From the NCBI RefSeq assembly GCF_905220565.1, contig NC_059404.1, positions 4,244,472 to 4,308,471 on the forward strand: a stretch of DNA of 64,000 nucleotides. Reading direction: 5' to 3'. Every line of letters starts with the position of its first letter. Positions within the stretch are counted from its first letter, which is position 1. The notes under the pieces are model-generated. The model did not search any database. It saw nothing but the letters and a program-made list of their open reading frames with translations, and was not told the DNA's origin. Source of the DNA: Melitaea cinxia (lineage: Eukaryota > Arthropoda > Insecta > Lepidoptera > Nymphalidae). The position numbers and the translations under genes were made by a program. Below, in pieces: positions 36,401-40,291 of the stretch.

Positions 36401-37963
36401 AACTTTCATGGCAATCTTGTCAAAAGAAAAGTTTTGATAATATTTGTATCTATTTTTGATTATAAGCGTGCATAGTGATAAAGCAAAATGATTTCTTTCG
36501 TGTTTGTTTGAACAAACTTATCTCAAATTGTATTAGGCTTATGTGAGAGAACTATCTGTGCCCGCCACTTCGTTCGCGTGGAATTAAAAAAAATAAGTAT
36601 TGTTCAGTTCCCAAAGTTACTACAAATGAATAAAATTGGAGTGTCTGTTTGTAATATTAAAATAACCGATTTTTACTTAATGTTGTATACACGGTACATA
36701 TACCAAATTAACATTTTTTACGGTAAAACGGTACATAATATAATTATGAAAATATACAACAAAAAAAACACAATATTGAAATGACGCGTGAACAATATAG
36801 GTATTAAGTTATTAAAATGTAAAAGTTATTTTATGACCATCATCAAAACCTGAAAAAGTAATCTTATTTTTTTAAACTAAACAATGTATTCGGTCATATA
36901 CACACACTATTATACACTTATTAATTGGTTAACAACATATGACTAGTAAGTATTTCTAAATCAGTAACCAAATACACACTGTATTTGGTTACTGATTGGA
37001 CTTTTGCATGTCTGTGACTAATTTGAGACTATATTTTTTAAAGGATGATGATGACAAATTAGATATAATAATCAAAATGCTAAGGTAAGATTTTTTTGCA
37101 CCTTTCATAGTCAAGCAATTATTTAACTTTATCGCCGTTTTTATGGATAATCTTTATGCTTTTGAAATATTTTTCGTTCAGACCAAAAAAAAACAACAAT
37201 TAAGAACTTGCTTTTTAATTTCTCGATTAGGAAATATTTACTTTTCGAAATGACTGAATCGTGATTAATGAATCCTAAATACATATGAGAGTATTATTAA
37301 AAACGTCCCCTCTCAATATCTAAATGGGTATCTGGGCTTATTACAAAGAGTACTTAAGGGTGCGAATATGAATACCATACAGACGCGAGTTATTGATTAT
37401 GATGCCTTGACTATAATTATGACAAACTGTCTGGCAAGGAAACTAACACGTACAAGTATGTATGTGTATGTACTATGTTACATGTAGAGTAACAAAATAC
37501 GCATGTTTACATTGTTATCACACGTAAACTCGTAAATATTCCACATTGCAGTTATATTAAAGTTTGTTGATATTCCATCAGGTGAACTTTAAACCGCAAA
37601 ATTCAAAACAAGTCATTTCACGTTTGTTTACGTAACAGTGGCATACTTCTTTACTGCAAAATAAAAGTGAGTGGGGCAATGACCAAGTAATAGAATTCAC
37701 GCACACTTCCGCATGTGAACCATGACCTAGAGTCTAGACGAATAATAAGTCTTTTAAGTTCTCACCTTATTGAGTCCAGGGTGCTTCAGGCGGTCGAGCC
37801 CTGAGAGCCGGCTGTTGGACTGGCCGTCCCCGGAGCCCCATACACCGATACGATCGCGTTCCATTTCGTACGTACACGTTCTTCCACTGACAGCGAGCGA
37901 CTGCTTGCCACTGACGGATTGTGCGATGCTTTTGTCAAGTTGCGCGGGGGGCGCTGGACTCAT
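298..37963 (-). CDS. Men: NADP-dependent malic enzyme (eleven coding exons, complete)
   Basis: Oxidative decarboxylation of malate to pyruvate with NADPH production, in the cytosol; no mitochondrial presequence is evident. Eleven exons with GT-AG borders join in phase into 1839 nt, giving 612 residues plus TAG. Seen in the product: VYTPTVG with the catalytic Tyr142; GIPVGKL with the catalytic Lys213; QFEDFANANAF with metal ligands Glu285 and Asp286; FNDDIQGT with metal ligand Asp309; the dinucleotide loop FQGAGEASLGIA (339-350); VDSKGLIVK (374-382), where Ser376/Lys377 fit the NADP-using form; ALSNPTSKAEC; and ASGSPF. Residues map onto vertebrate ME1 with a constant offset of 30 through Asp309, so the core is intact. 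The N-terminus is about 30 residues longer than human ME1. Introns total about 35.8 kb and are packed with transposons. Start chosen: the first ATG of the exon-1 ORF (37961-37963); an in-frame upstream exon is possible (see 39392-39453). Confidence 0.95.
438..1047. other. Intron 10 of malic enzyme, no other feature seen
   Basis: AT-rich intron between exons 10 and 11. I see no open reading frame, recognisable repeat or RNA gene in it. Confidence 0.6.
1048..1171 (-). CDS. Men: Malic enzyme exon 10
   Basis: 124 nt, residues 526-567. Encodes ALAKIVSQENLDHGSVYPPL and a helix ending AYNTG. Acceptor AATTTCAG, donor GTAAAT. Its base composition is ordinary, unlike GC-rich exons 9 and 11 on either side. 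Confidence 0.92.
1350..1588. repeat. Tandem repeat, about 80-bp unit, three copies
   Basis: The phrase CCCTAACCTATTCTTC recurs at about 1361, 1441 and 1522, each time followed by AAAATGACGGTTCTTAATC. Units are nearly identical and separated by A-runs. It lies in intron 9 near the acceptor of exon 10. No known function. Confidence 0.85.
1850..2275 (+). mobile_element. Dispersed repeat family C, copy 1
   Basis: Starts with AACTTCAAAAAAGGAGGAGG and ends with a hairpin-forming TTTGCCTGCAAACACAATTA. The same start and end recur at 23480, 33228 and 35165 and in reverse at 14505 and 32874. No protein is encoded. The class is uncertain; the terminal hairpin could suit a Helitron/Helentron-like element. 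Confidence 0.6.
2372..2545 (-). CDS. Men: Malic enzyme exon 9
   Basis: 174 nt, residues 468-525. Encodes DRAIFASGSPFPEYRAKDG and PGQGNNAYVFPGLALGVLAA. Acceptor CCCGCAG; the donor GTCGGT is a weak version of the consensus but is the only one that keeps phase with exon 10 (LLAAE|ALAKI). Very GC-rich. The 5' part of this exon is duplicated at 2681-2736. Confidence 0.92.
2681..2736 (-). pseudogene. Partial duplicate of malic-enzyme exon 9
   Basis: These 56 bases are identical to 2503-2558, which covers the acceptor and first 43 nt of exon 9. The duplicated unit extends through flanking intron DNA (2503-2680 against 2681 to about 3085). The copy keeps a CCGCAG acceptor but has no following donor, so it is a decoy 3' splice site upstream of the real one in transcription order. 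Confidence 0.88.
2852..3059. mobile_element. 208-bp insertion of unknown class with 8-bp flanking repeats
   Basis: It interrupts the second copy of the exon-9 duplication: sequence matching the first copy stops at 2851 and resumes at 3068. It is bounded by ACCTATTT on both sides (2844-2851, 3060-3067). I see no terminal inverted repeats and no match elsewhere in the window. An 8-bp target duplication would suit hAT or P-type elements, but that is not shown. Confidence 0.55.
3725..4560 (+). pseudogene. Dead mariner-family transposase
   Basis: Read in shifting plus-strand frames, this gives mariner transposase pieces: REWGQKFKNSYFDVDDKD, SQTQKELGLTLEISQQSAC, KKLMLCIWWDELGVVYYELL, and HPPYSPDIAPSDYHLF containing a catalytic aspartate of the mariner DD34D triad. 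Many stops and frameshifts are present. The stretch that normally carries the first catalytic aspartate, between FLHRIV and the WWD motif, is largely missing. It lies in malic-enzyme intron 8, antisense to the gene. No convincing terminal inverted repeats were found. Confidence 0.85.
4724..4866 (-). CDS. Men: Malic enzyme exon 8
   Basis: 143 nt, residues 420-467. Encodes GAAAIGGAFTADILRKMGEL and ALSNPTSKAECTAEEAYANT, both signature malic-enzyme stretches. Acceptor ATCGCAG, donor GTACGT. Phase 0 into exon 9. Confidence 0.92.
5098..5323 (-). CDS. Men: Malic enzyme exon 7 (NADP-specificity region)
   Basis: 226 nt, residues 345-420. Completes the nucleotide loop (ASLGIAELCVMAMKNEG) and encodes IWMVDSKGLIVKNRPEGG, then KEKFA. 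The Ser-Lys after VD and a lysine in KEKFA fit NADP preference, though exact equivalence needs an alignment. Acceptor CAATAG, donor GTAAGT. Confidence 0.93.
5492..5700. repeat. Direct tandem duplication, about 112-bp period
   Basis: AAAATATGACATACATTTTA and the following ~95 bp occur twice, at 5492 and 5604, differing by few bases. It lies in intron 6, about 60 bp past the donor of exon 6. Confidence 0.85.
5761..5887 (-). CDS. Men: Malic enzyme exon 6
   Basis: 127 nt, residues 302-344. Encodes YCTFNDDIQGTAAVAVAG (metal ligand Asp309) and FVFQGAGE, the start of the dinucleotide-binding loop. Acceptor TTGTAG, donor GTGAGG. The exon is very GC-rich compared with its flanking introns. Confidence 0.94.
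5935..6200. repeat. Probable lepidopteran dispersed repeat fragment
   Basis: GC-richer than its surroundings, with CCCACCGTGCCTCGGAGAGC and AAGCCGTCGGTCCC followed by CCAGCAGTGGGATATTACAG, phrases I recognise as typical of high-copy lepidopteran repeats. A similar tail (AAACATACACAATACACACA) is at about 34310. No coding content. Family unknown. Confidence 0.4.
6478..6761. mobile_element. hAT-type MITE with exact 8-bp target duplication
   Basis: Ends are CAAGAGCGGATCCAG on the left and CTGGATCTGCCCTTG on the right, imperfect terminal inverted repeats. AAAACAGA flanks it on both sides (6470-6477, 6762-6769). An 8-bp target duplication and GCGGATCCAG ends are known for hAT elements. 284 bp, non-coding, in malic-enzyme intron 5. 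Confidence 0.85.
6770..7600. other. Intron 5 stretch without recognised features
   Basis: AT-rich DNA with short chance ORFs only. I see no repeat family or RNA gene. Confidence 0.5.
7601..7619. repeat. Short (GATC)n microsatellite
   Basis: About four and a half GATC/TCGA units in a row, just before a SINE fragment. Confidence 0.8.
7622..7700 (+). mobile_element. SINE-like family A fragment
   Basis: Matches the middle of the full family A copies at 12570 and 55240: AGCAGTATTGTG..., AAGGTGACCAGAGCTCCTGG. Both ends are missing. Confidence 0.7.
7736..7764 (-). pseudogene. Last codons of an old LINE, split by the LTR element
   Basis: On the minus strand this continues the frame of 12086-12250: CAT CTC AGA GCG CAC GCC AGG CGC TAA, ending in a stop. 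With the other half it forms the C2H2-like zinc-finger tail typical of LINE reverse transcriptases. The LTR retrotransposon lies between the halves and duplicated 5 bp. Confidence 0.6.
7760..7764 (+). repeat. Left target-site duplication of the LTR retrotransposon
   Basis: ATGAC, repeated at 12086-12090. Five-base duplications are usual for Ty3/gypsy integrases. Confidence 0.85.
7765..7906 (+). repeat. 5' LTR (142 bp)
   Basis: Begins TGTTGTATAATTTATATTTA and ends GCAAGTATAACA. Its first ~93 bp and last ~35 bp match the 3' LTR; the middle differs. AATAAA occurs within (AAAAATAAACG). Confidence 0.92.
7907..7922 (+). promoter_or_regulatory. Primer-binding site for minus-strand DNA synthesis
   Basis: TGGCGCAGTCGGAAAA follows the 5' LTR directly. 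TGG complements the CCA end of a tRNA; GCGCAGTCGG fits the 3' acceptor end of a serine tRNA, the primer I associate with the 17.6/297 branch of insect gypsy elements. The tRNA assignment is inferred. Confidence 0.75.
7981..8814 (+). CDS. gag: Gag-like protein of the LTR retrotransposon
   Basis: 277 residues, intact, starting at the first ATG after the primer site. Residues about 18-130 resemble the retrotransposon gag capsid region (WRFFKQRYEIFI..., RYKFFTRNQNEGESYEDY). Near the C-terminus are two zinc knuckles: CQRCGYIHPVKRC (CX2CX3HX4C) and CVRCNGYNHFANKC (CX2CX4HX4C). It would form the particle shell and bind the element's RNA. The end overlaps the pol frame, which is shifted by +1. Confidence 0.9.
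   Translation: MEKKVVTANGSINLPTEISWQGSMSENWRFFKQRYEIFIIASGNEAKDGKTKTALLLNAIGDRAIKLYNGFNFEKPEHRFEFEKVIEKFEEHFNPERNEIYERYKFFTRNQNEGESYEDYSVALRDLSSTCNFDFLTDSLIRDRLVCGISDKTVKDRLLRTKDLTLAKAIDICRTSQETQRQLEKICSSTSTSNNLDNLNDVDYNIQKINKKPNTADNAGKITKKDRYTNYTRECQRCGYIHPVKRCLAFGKRCVRCNGYNHFANKCKNRFVHNVEE
8729..9697 (+). pseudogene. pol: Pol, 5' part: protease and start of reverse transcriptase
   Basis: 322 codons open, overlapping gag in the +1 frame. The functional product would come from the gag-pol overlap, so the ATG at 8729 need not be a true start. The aspartic protease motif VDTGAQANLL is at residues 75-84. The reverse transcriptase begins around residue 190 (VHKPNGDLRLCLDPKDLN; FSTLDVKNGFWNIKL). 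Reading ends at a premature TAA (9695-9697) inside a normally conserved stretch before MPFG. The frame of the next part is offset by one base, consistent with a single-base loss. Confidence 0.9.
9700..11922 (+). pseudogene. pol: Pol, 3' part: RT catalytic site, RNase H, integrase
   Basis: 740 codons open in the frame after the break. MPFGICSASEVYQ begins it; the RT active site YIDD is at residues 29-32. RNase H follows: SVDSSKDGLGAVLLQNG near 175 and TDHNPL near 245. The integrase has a zinc-binding H-H-C-C region (HRAHFPHLGI... CETC, about 395-435) and the catalytic triad Asp461, Asp514 (DGGPQF), Glu550 (NGMVERE), a D-D-35-E spacing. The C-terminus is Ser/Gln-rich. No chromodomain. The integrase residues are all present, so the only clear lesion is the frame break before this part. 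Confidence 0.92.
11920..11932 (+). promoter_or_regulatory. Polypurine tract
   Basis: AATAAAAAGGGAAGA lies directly before the 3' LTR and overlaps the pol stop codon. It is the expected primer for plus-strand DNA synthesis. Confidence 0.75.
11933..12085 (+). repeat. 3' LTR (153 bp)
   Basis: Begins TGTTGTATAATTTATATTTA and ends GCAAGTATAACA like the 5' LTR, but carries a different ~35-bp central segment (AAAACTGAACTATGGTTTCA...). Confidence 0.92.
12086..12250 (-). pseudogene. C-terminal fragment of a LINE reverse transcriptase
   Basis: Open on the minus strand: LASLDAKREQRKSRPK, then YTYNKDGQLYCFSCCRTF and KTKFGFAS, ending at the target duplication (12086-12090). The CxxC...TKFG.ASH pattern is the zinc-finger-like end seen in several insect LINE ORF2 proteins. 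The frame resumes at 7764 and reaches a stop at 7736-7738. It begins about 20 bp past the donor of malic-enzyme exon 5. Confidence 0.55.
12269..12473 (-). CDS. Men: Malic enzyme exon 5 (metal-binding residues)
   Basis: 205 nt, residues 234-302. Encodes DVGTNNQTMLDDPLYIGLRQ, RRVRG, and QFEDFANANAF with metal ligands Glu285/Asp286. Acceptor TTTCCAG, donor GTGCGT. A LINE-derived fragment begins within about 20-30 bp past the donor, followed by the LTR retrotransposon. Confidence 0.94.
12570..12845 (+). mobile_element. SINE-like family A, full copy 1
   Basis: Begins AAGGTAGGGCACAGCAGG and ends CTAGTGACATAAAAAAGAAAA with an A-rich tail. The same ~275-bp unit is at 35774-36075 (reverse) and 55240-55516. 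Inner phrases: CAGCCCGACTGGGGTAGTAC, AAGGTGACCAGAGCTCCTGG, TCAGGTGAGCCGTACGC. No ORF. In malic-enzyme intron 4. Confidence 0.85.
13020..13345. mobile_element. Two degenerate family A fragments
   Basis: 13020-13100 matches the 3' end in sense (CAGCAATCGCTTATACCATC, then an A-run). 13222-13345 matches the middle in antisense (ACAACACCAGAAGCATCG, CTCTGGTCACC). A further scrap is at 13480-13530 (GCGCTTGTTTGCC). All are well diverged from the full copies. Confidence 0.65.
13578..13738 (-). CDS. Men: Malic enzyme exon 4 (catalytic lysine)
   Basis: 161 nt, residues 180-234. Encodes AIVVTDGERILGLGDLGACG and GIPVGKLSLYTALAG with the catalytic base Lys213. Donor GTAAGA after CTCTTG; the last base joins AC of exon 5 to make Asp234. 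Confidence 0.94.
14505..14700 (-). mobile_element. Family C repeat, diverged reverse copy
   Basis: Reverse complement of family C: GTGTTTGTTTACAGACG, TTTCAATTACATTGACCAGT and a CAGATCTCGATTAAATTT block match the ends of the copies at 33228 and 35165. In intron 3 of malic enzyme. Confidence 0.55.
15586..15732 (+). pseudogene. N-terminal HTH remnant of a pogo-like transposase
   Basis: 48 codons: the part KEKRTYTKEDLREDLHDIQE followed by KKKSVRQAPM resembles the pipsqueak/CENP-B N-terminal DNA-binding helix-turn-helix (TYTKEDL..AL..I..G..S.R.AA..Y). It ends at TAA soon after, about 35 bp before a Helitron 5' end. The DDE domain is absent. It is the only trace of the element's own transposase. 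Confidence 0.6.
15769..16766 (+). mobile_element. Helitron (998 bp) nested in pogo-like copy 1
   Basis: 5' end TCTACACAAATAAA, preceded by A; 3' end CTAG, followed by T. Ten bases before CTAG is a perfect hairpin CGCGA-ATGAAG-TCGCG. TC start, CTAR end, subterminal hairpin and A/T insertion site are the Helitron hallmarks. It has no Rep/helicase and carries a LINE fragment. Confidence 0.8.
15890..16570 (+). pseudogene. 3' fragment of a LINE reverse transcriptase in the Helitron
   Basis: Translates as DALIRSQLEYNAVVWSTHE..., then in the 122-codon ORF 16018-16386 FVLGMVGYNKLETRRELALA and SVRTLNLVADTLDLFSY, the C-terminal thumb region of a jockey/CR1-like RT. After the stop a short 3' UTR ends in (AAATA)n at 16545-16568, a normal LINE tail. 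5'-truncated, so probably an insertion into the Helitron rather than a captured exon. Confidence 0.75.
16889..17200 (+). mobile_element. SINE-like family B inside pogo-like copy 1, with 12-bp TSD
   Basis: 312 bp from GTGGTGCTGTGTGC to GTGATTGTAATTAC. Flanked by AGGCTGATCTTT at 16877-16888 and 17201-17212, a target duplication of retroposition length. Family B has no A/B boxes that I can see; other copies end in (TGA)n, a LINE-type tail. Confidence 0.85.
18261..18442 (-). CDS. Men: Malic enzyme exon 3 (catalytic tyrosine)
   Basis: 182 nt, residues 120-180, starts in phase 0 and splits Trp180 (TG|G). Encodes DRNEHLFYRF..., the VYTPTVGLACQ motif with the general acid Tyr142, and RRPRGLFITINDKG. 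Acceptor CCAAAG, donor GTATGT. Confidence 0.94.
18858..19098 (+). mobile_element. Family B, 5'-truncated copy
   Basis: Begins in the middle (ATCAGTGACGGGATAACCAA) and ends GCGATAGGCTGAAGTGGTGATGATGATAATGATGAGG, showing the (TGATGA)n tail. 5' truncation with an intact 3' tail is LINE-like. In intron 2. Confidence 0.8.
19099..20541. other. Rest of intron 2, nothing recognised
   Basis: AT-rich, without clear repeats or ORFs. A short CCTAACCTAACTAAC at about 19115 is too small to be telomeric. Confidence 0.5.
20542..20700 (-). CDS. Men: Malic enzyme exon 2
   Basis: 159 nt, residues 67-119, phase 0 at both ends. Acceptor TTTATAG, donor GTGAGT. Encodes GMAFTIEERQAMGIHGLLPP and then an acidic helix region, matching the start of the malic-enzyme N-terminal domain. 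It is separated from exon 1 by a 17-kb intron full of mobile DNA. Confidence 0.93.
21376..21537 (+). mobile_element. Miniature Helitron (162 bp)
   Basis: Starts TCCTCCGAAACGGCTGG after a TA run; ends GGTCAGCTAG, followed by T. Just before the end is a perfect hairpin GCAAAC-AAC-GTTTGC. A diverged relative is at 43895-44090. In malic-enzyme intron 1. Confidence 0.75.
21545..23470. other. Intron 1 stretch, nothing recognised
   Basis: AT-rich intron DNA with chance ORFs only; no recognisable repeat. Confidence 0.45.
23480..24022 (+). mobile_element. Family C repeat interrupted by a tRNA-derived SINE
   Basis: Family C phrases CGTATATTATGTATGTTCGG, GGTACCATGATAAGTAAACC and GATCTGATGATAGAATTCCA, ending AGTTTGCGAGCAAACACAATTA. 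The SINE at 23699-23965 splits it, leaving AATTGAA on both sides. Confidence 0.7.
23699..23965 (-). mobile_element. tRNA-derived SINE, copy 1
   Basis: On the minus strand the head has an A box (TGGCGCAGTTTGTA, 23941-23954) and a B box (GGTTCGATTCC, 23900-23910), the internal RNA polymerase III promoter. The body runs to GTGTATTGTGTAAATATTTA. The same unit is at 46385-46645, with a scrap at 63827-63890. The would-be acceptor stem does not pair, so it is a SINE rather than a tRNA gene. Confidence 0.85.
24030..25735. other. Intron 1 stretch; one weak TIR pair only
   Basis: At 24815-25021 the ends TAGGCGTACTC... and ...GGGTACGCCAA form short inverted repeats and might be a ~206-bp MITE, but no target duplication is clear. 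Nothing else was recognised. Confidence 0.35.
25914..26508 (+). repeat. Satellite-like tandem array, 117-118-bp unit, five copies
   Basis: AAGATGGCGGCCGCTACAAA and variants recur at 25914, 26032, 26150, 26267, 26385 and 26502 (the last partial). Units share CCCATCAATATGGGTATCAA and CTCAACAAGCAGAATACAAT; the outer units are more diverged. In malic-enzyme intron 1, 57 bp from a foldback element. Confidence 0.92.
26565..27330. mobile_element. Foldback element with 181-bp inverted arms
   Basis: Left arm 26565-26745 and right arm 27150-27330 are reverse complements with about one mismatch. They start AAATAAAAATAGG and run to GTCAATTGTCTACAA. The 404-bp centre is not repeated. No ORF. Near-identical arms imply a young insertion or gene conversion between arms. 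The target duplication is unclear. Confidence 0.88.
27331..29490. other. Intron 1 stretch, nothing recognised
   Basis: AT-rich, no clear repeat or ORF; ends at the TA target of pogo-like copy 2. Confidence 0.45.
30045..30356 (-). mobile_element. Family B SINE-like insert inside pogo-like copy 2
   Basis: Same insert and same 12-bp flanking AGGCTGATCTTT as in copy 1, so it was present before the element moved. Confidence 0.85.
30479..31476 (-). mobile_element. Helitron inside pogo-like copy 2
   Basis: Mirror of 15769-16766, with the same TC start, hairpin and CTAG end. It carries the same LINE fragment (RT-derived ORF 30859-31227 on the minus strand). Confidence 0.8.
31513..31659 (-). pseudogene. 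HTH remnant of pogo-like transposase, copy 2
   Basis: Mirror of 15586-15732 with the same 48 codons (KEKRTYTKEDLREDLHDIQE). Confidence 0.6.
32874..33186 (-). mobile_element. Family C repeat, reverse copy
   Basis: On the minus strand it starts TTAACCGACTTCAAAAAAGA and ends CGTTTGCTAGCAAACACAAT. Shorter than the others through internal loss. Confidence 0.7.
33228..33925 (+). mobile_element. Family C repeat, long copy
   Basis: Has GGTTCCAAAAAAGGAGGAGG near the start and the terminal GTTTGCGAGCAAACACAATTA hairpin. Two related modules follow each other (ACTTTTGACTGGGTGGA..., then CAGGATCTGATGATGGGATC...). Confidence 0.75.
34085..34246 (+). mobile_element. Helitron 3' end fragment
   Basis: CCACGCAGACGGAGTCGCGA, then ACACAGCTAG, followed by T: an imperfect hairpin and CTAG end like that of the Helitron at 15769-16766. 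The 5' end is not identified. Confidence 0.55.
35165..35770 (+). mobile_element. Family C repeat, near full-length copy
   Basis: Starts AACCGACTTCCAAAAAAGGA and runs through both modules to GTAATTGAAGTCGG; its hairpin end is cut short beside the antisense family A copy (poly-T at 35774). Confidence 0.75.
35774..36075 (-). mobile_element. SINE-like family A, full copy 2
   Basis: Reverse complement of the copy at 12570: a T-run (the A tail), ATGTCACTAGGTCAACAAAC..., ending GCCCTACCTCAG. In malic-enzyme intron 1. Confidence 0.85.
36540..36720. mobile_element. Diverged Helitron-end fragments
   Basis: CTATCTGTGCCCGCCACTTC resembles a reversed Helitron 3' end. AATAAAATTGGAGTGTCTGT and CACGGTACATATACCAAA match the 5' part of the Helitron at 15769. 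The rest of 36076-37765 shows nothing recognisable. Confidence 0.55.
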
Positions 37964-37976
37964 GGCGGACTCGCTC
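37766..37976 (-). CDS. Men: Malic enzyme exon 1 (first certain coding exon)
   Basis: Coding part 37766-37963, residues 1-66, starting MSPAPPAQLDKS and ending GLNK before the donor GTGAGA. A good acceptor (TTTTCCCAG) lies 13 nt before the ATG, so this is not the first exon of the transcript. The 13 nt stay open in frame (S-E-S-A before Met). The residues before the conserved LNKGMAFT block are weakly conserved in the family. Confidence 0.88.
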
Positions 37977-39129
37977 CTGGGAAAATAGGAAAATTTTCAG
38001 CGATAGCCCAGATATAAACCACTTTGCGGTTAACACTGTTCGATAACAGATGGCGTTGGGTTGTTAACCTTTTTTTATCAAATAGTAGTACTATCTGTGT
38101 GGTTAAACATCTAAATATATAACTTAATTTGTTTTTGTATTTTTAAAATATTTTGCATTTAGAAAAACATATTGAAATATACATTCTATATTTTATAATC
38201 ATATAAAATAAAACCCCTTTACAATAACTACGGAAAGAAAAGGATTACTACTTAATCGCATTTTCCTTAACATAAAAGTTTCTGTATCCTGATTTTCTAT
38301 ATAATTTATGTAATTGTTATATGAACCTTATACTTTCTTGGTTGTATTATGTAAACAATGATAGCACTGTCCAATATTAAGGGATGTTAACTTGCGGTTT
38401 CACCTTCACAAAACAAAAAAAAACGATATTTAAACGTTTGGGGGGTTAGCTAGTATTAAATAAATTAGTTATGCAATAAAAGTATTTCTTGTGACTACAA
38501 TTCAACTATCTATTCTTTAAATACGTTTTAATATTATGTAATATAATTTATATTATGTAATTTTATACTGTTGACAAAAATAAATAAAGCCATATGTTTT
38601 TTTTTAATTAAAAAAAATCAAGAACTAGGAAATATATATTAAATTCAACATTTTTTTTTTCAATTTGTGTTGCTTCTATACTATCCGAAGGAACTTCGTT
38701 CCTACCTGGTGTCCCATGACATATCATCCACATAATTTTTTGTTTATTTTTGATGAATCGCAGTTAGTGCTAATAAATATGTAAGGTTATTCTAATTTGA
38801 ACCCTTATTTCAATCAGGTGATTATAAGCTTCATATTATTTTACTTAGATTGATTTGTCGAAATTCTGTATTCAAGTAATTTACAATCTATAACAAGCAG
38901 AATAAAATCATTAACCTCTTGGGGAATACGCTAAACGATCCGATTCTCATTGGAACTCGCCGGAAATTGCTTTAAGCGGCTGAGAGCGCTAAGTGAGGGT
39001 GCGATAAATTTCTTTATAATGTTCCTTTATATGGTTCGTTTCTTTATATGGTTCCTTGATTTTACTACCAAAGTTTAGTTAACTTAAATGATAAATGTAT
39101 ATTTTTCTGGCGTATTTGAGTATTATATT
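37977..39129. other. Region between malic-enzyme exon 1 and family B scrap
   Basis: AT-rich. A possible Helitron 3' end (GGGGGGTTAGCTAG, followed by T) is at about 38438-38451. No gene seen. Confidence 0.4.
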
Positions 39130-39268
39130 TTCATCATCATCATCATCACTTCAGCCTATCGCAGTCTACTGCTGGACATTAGGCCTCCACAAGTTCGCGC
39201 CAAAAATGTCGTGAACTCATGTGTGTTGCCCATAGTCACCAAGCTGGGCAGGCAGGTTGGTGACCGAT
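39130..39268 (-). mobile_element. Family B, 3' fragment with (TGA)n tail
   Basis: On the plus strand (ATC)n at 39131-39147 is followed by ACTTCAGCCTATCGCAGTC and stops abruptly at GGTTGGTGACCG. Read on the minus strand this is a 5'-truncated copy with its microsatellite tail. Confidence 0.8.
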
Positions 39269-39391
39269 TATTATATTTTAAATATAAATAAATATAAATT
39301 AAACGTATTAGTATAAATATTTGTAACTATTTAAAATGTTAAAAAATAATAATAATAAAACCTAAAAAAATTCAAAAAAAAAGAGATGAAC

Positions 39392-39453
39392 CTGCCAGTG
39401 AGTAGCGTCAGGAGACACTCAGCCTTCTCTTTGCAAGAACAGTCCATTACTGT
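39392..39453 (-). CDS. Men: Possible additional 5' coding exon of malic enzyme
   Basis: On the minus strand AATTTGCAG|ACAGTAATGG gives an acceptor and then an ATG (39445-39447). The 56 coding nt (MDCSCKEKAECLLTLLTG) reach GGCAG|GTTCAT and join exon 1 (37976) exactly in phase through Arg-Ser-Glu-Ser-Ala to the exon-1 Met. If used, the protein would have 635 residues. The donor GTTCAT is weak, so this is a candidate only. Confidence 0.35.
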
Positions 39454-39954
39454 CTGCAAATTAAACTTTATAAAATACAATATGAAAAAATAAAATAAAA
39501 ATTAAGATCGTAAAAGTTTCAATGTAATTAATTCGTTCGTTATTCAATAAAAATTAATCGTTACAATGTATGAACGCGCATAATCTCCAAACCACTACTT
39601 ATTTGGATAATTCTTATTTTTGTGTTCATTATTGTGTAGGACAACCATATATAAAAGATAGTTAAAAGTTGAAATATTGATATTTTTACGAAAAACAAAA
39701 CATATGGCGGTATGAAATTCGTCAGGTCAGCTCAACCTTGGATGTCTAAATTGACCGGACTATATAAATATTTAATTTCAAAAAATACACATAATTCTAA
39801 TATACGCAATATAGTCAAGCAAAAAGTAACCATTATATATATGTATATCTAACGTCTTATTTTATCTAATTCTTAATGAATAGAAGCAAAAACAATTTCT
39901 TTTTAAAGAGGATTGTCTCGAGAAAGTGAAAGATTACTAGAAAGATATAAAATA

Positions 39955-40291
39955 AATTTTTCATCATTACAGCCTATACAGTCCACTGCTGGACATAGGC
40001 CTCCACAAGTTTACGTCAAAAATAACGTGAACTCATGTGTTTTGCCCATAGTCACCACGCTGGGCAGGCGGGTTGGTGACCGCAGTACTGGCTTTGTCGC
40101 ACCAAAGACGCTGCTGCCCGTCTTCGGCCTGTGTATTTCAAAGCCAGCAGTTGGATGGTTATCCCGCCATCGGTCGGCTTCTTAAGTTCCAAGATGGTTG
40201 TGGAACCTTGTTATCCCTTAGTCGCCTCTTACGACACCCACGGGAAGAGAGGGGGTGGCTAAATTCTTTAGTGCCGTAGCCACACAGCACG
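39955..40291 (-). mobile_element. Family B, full-length copy
   Basis: Reverse complement of the copy at 44886; ends at GCCACACAGCAC. Includes CTTACGACACCCACGGGAAG and CAAAGCCAGCAGTTGGATGG. Confidence 0.85.
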
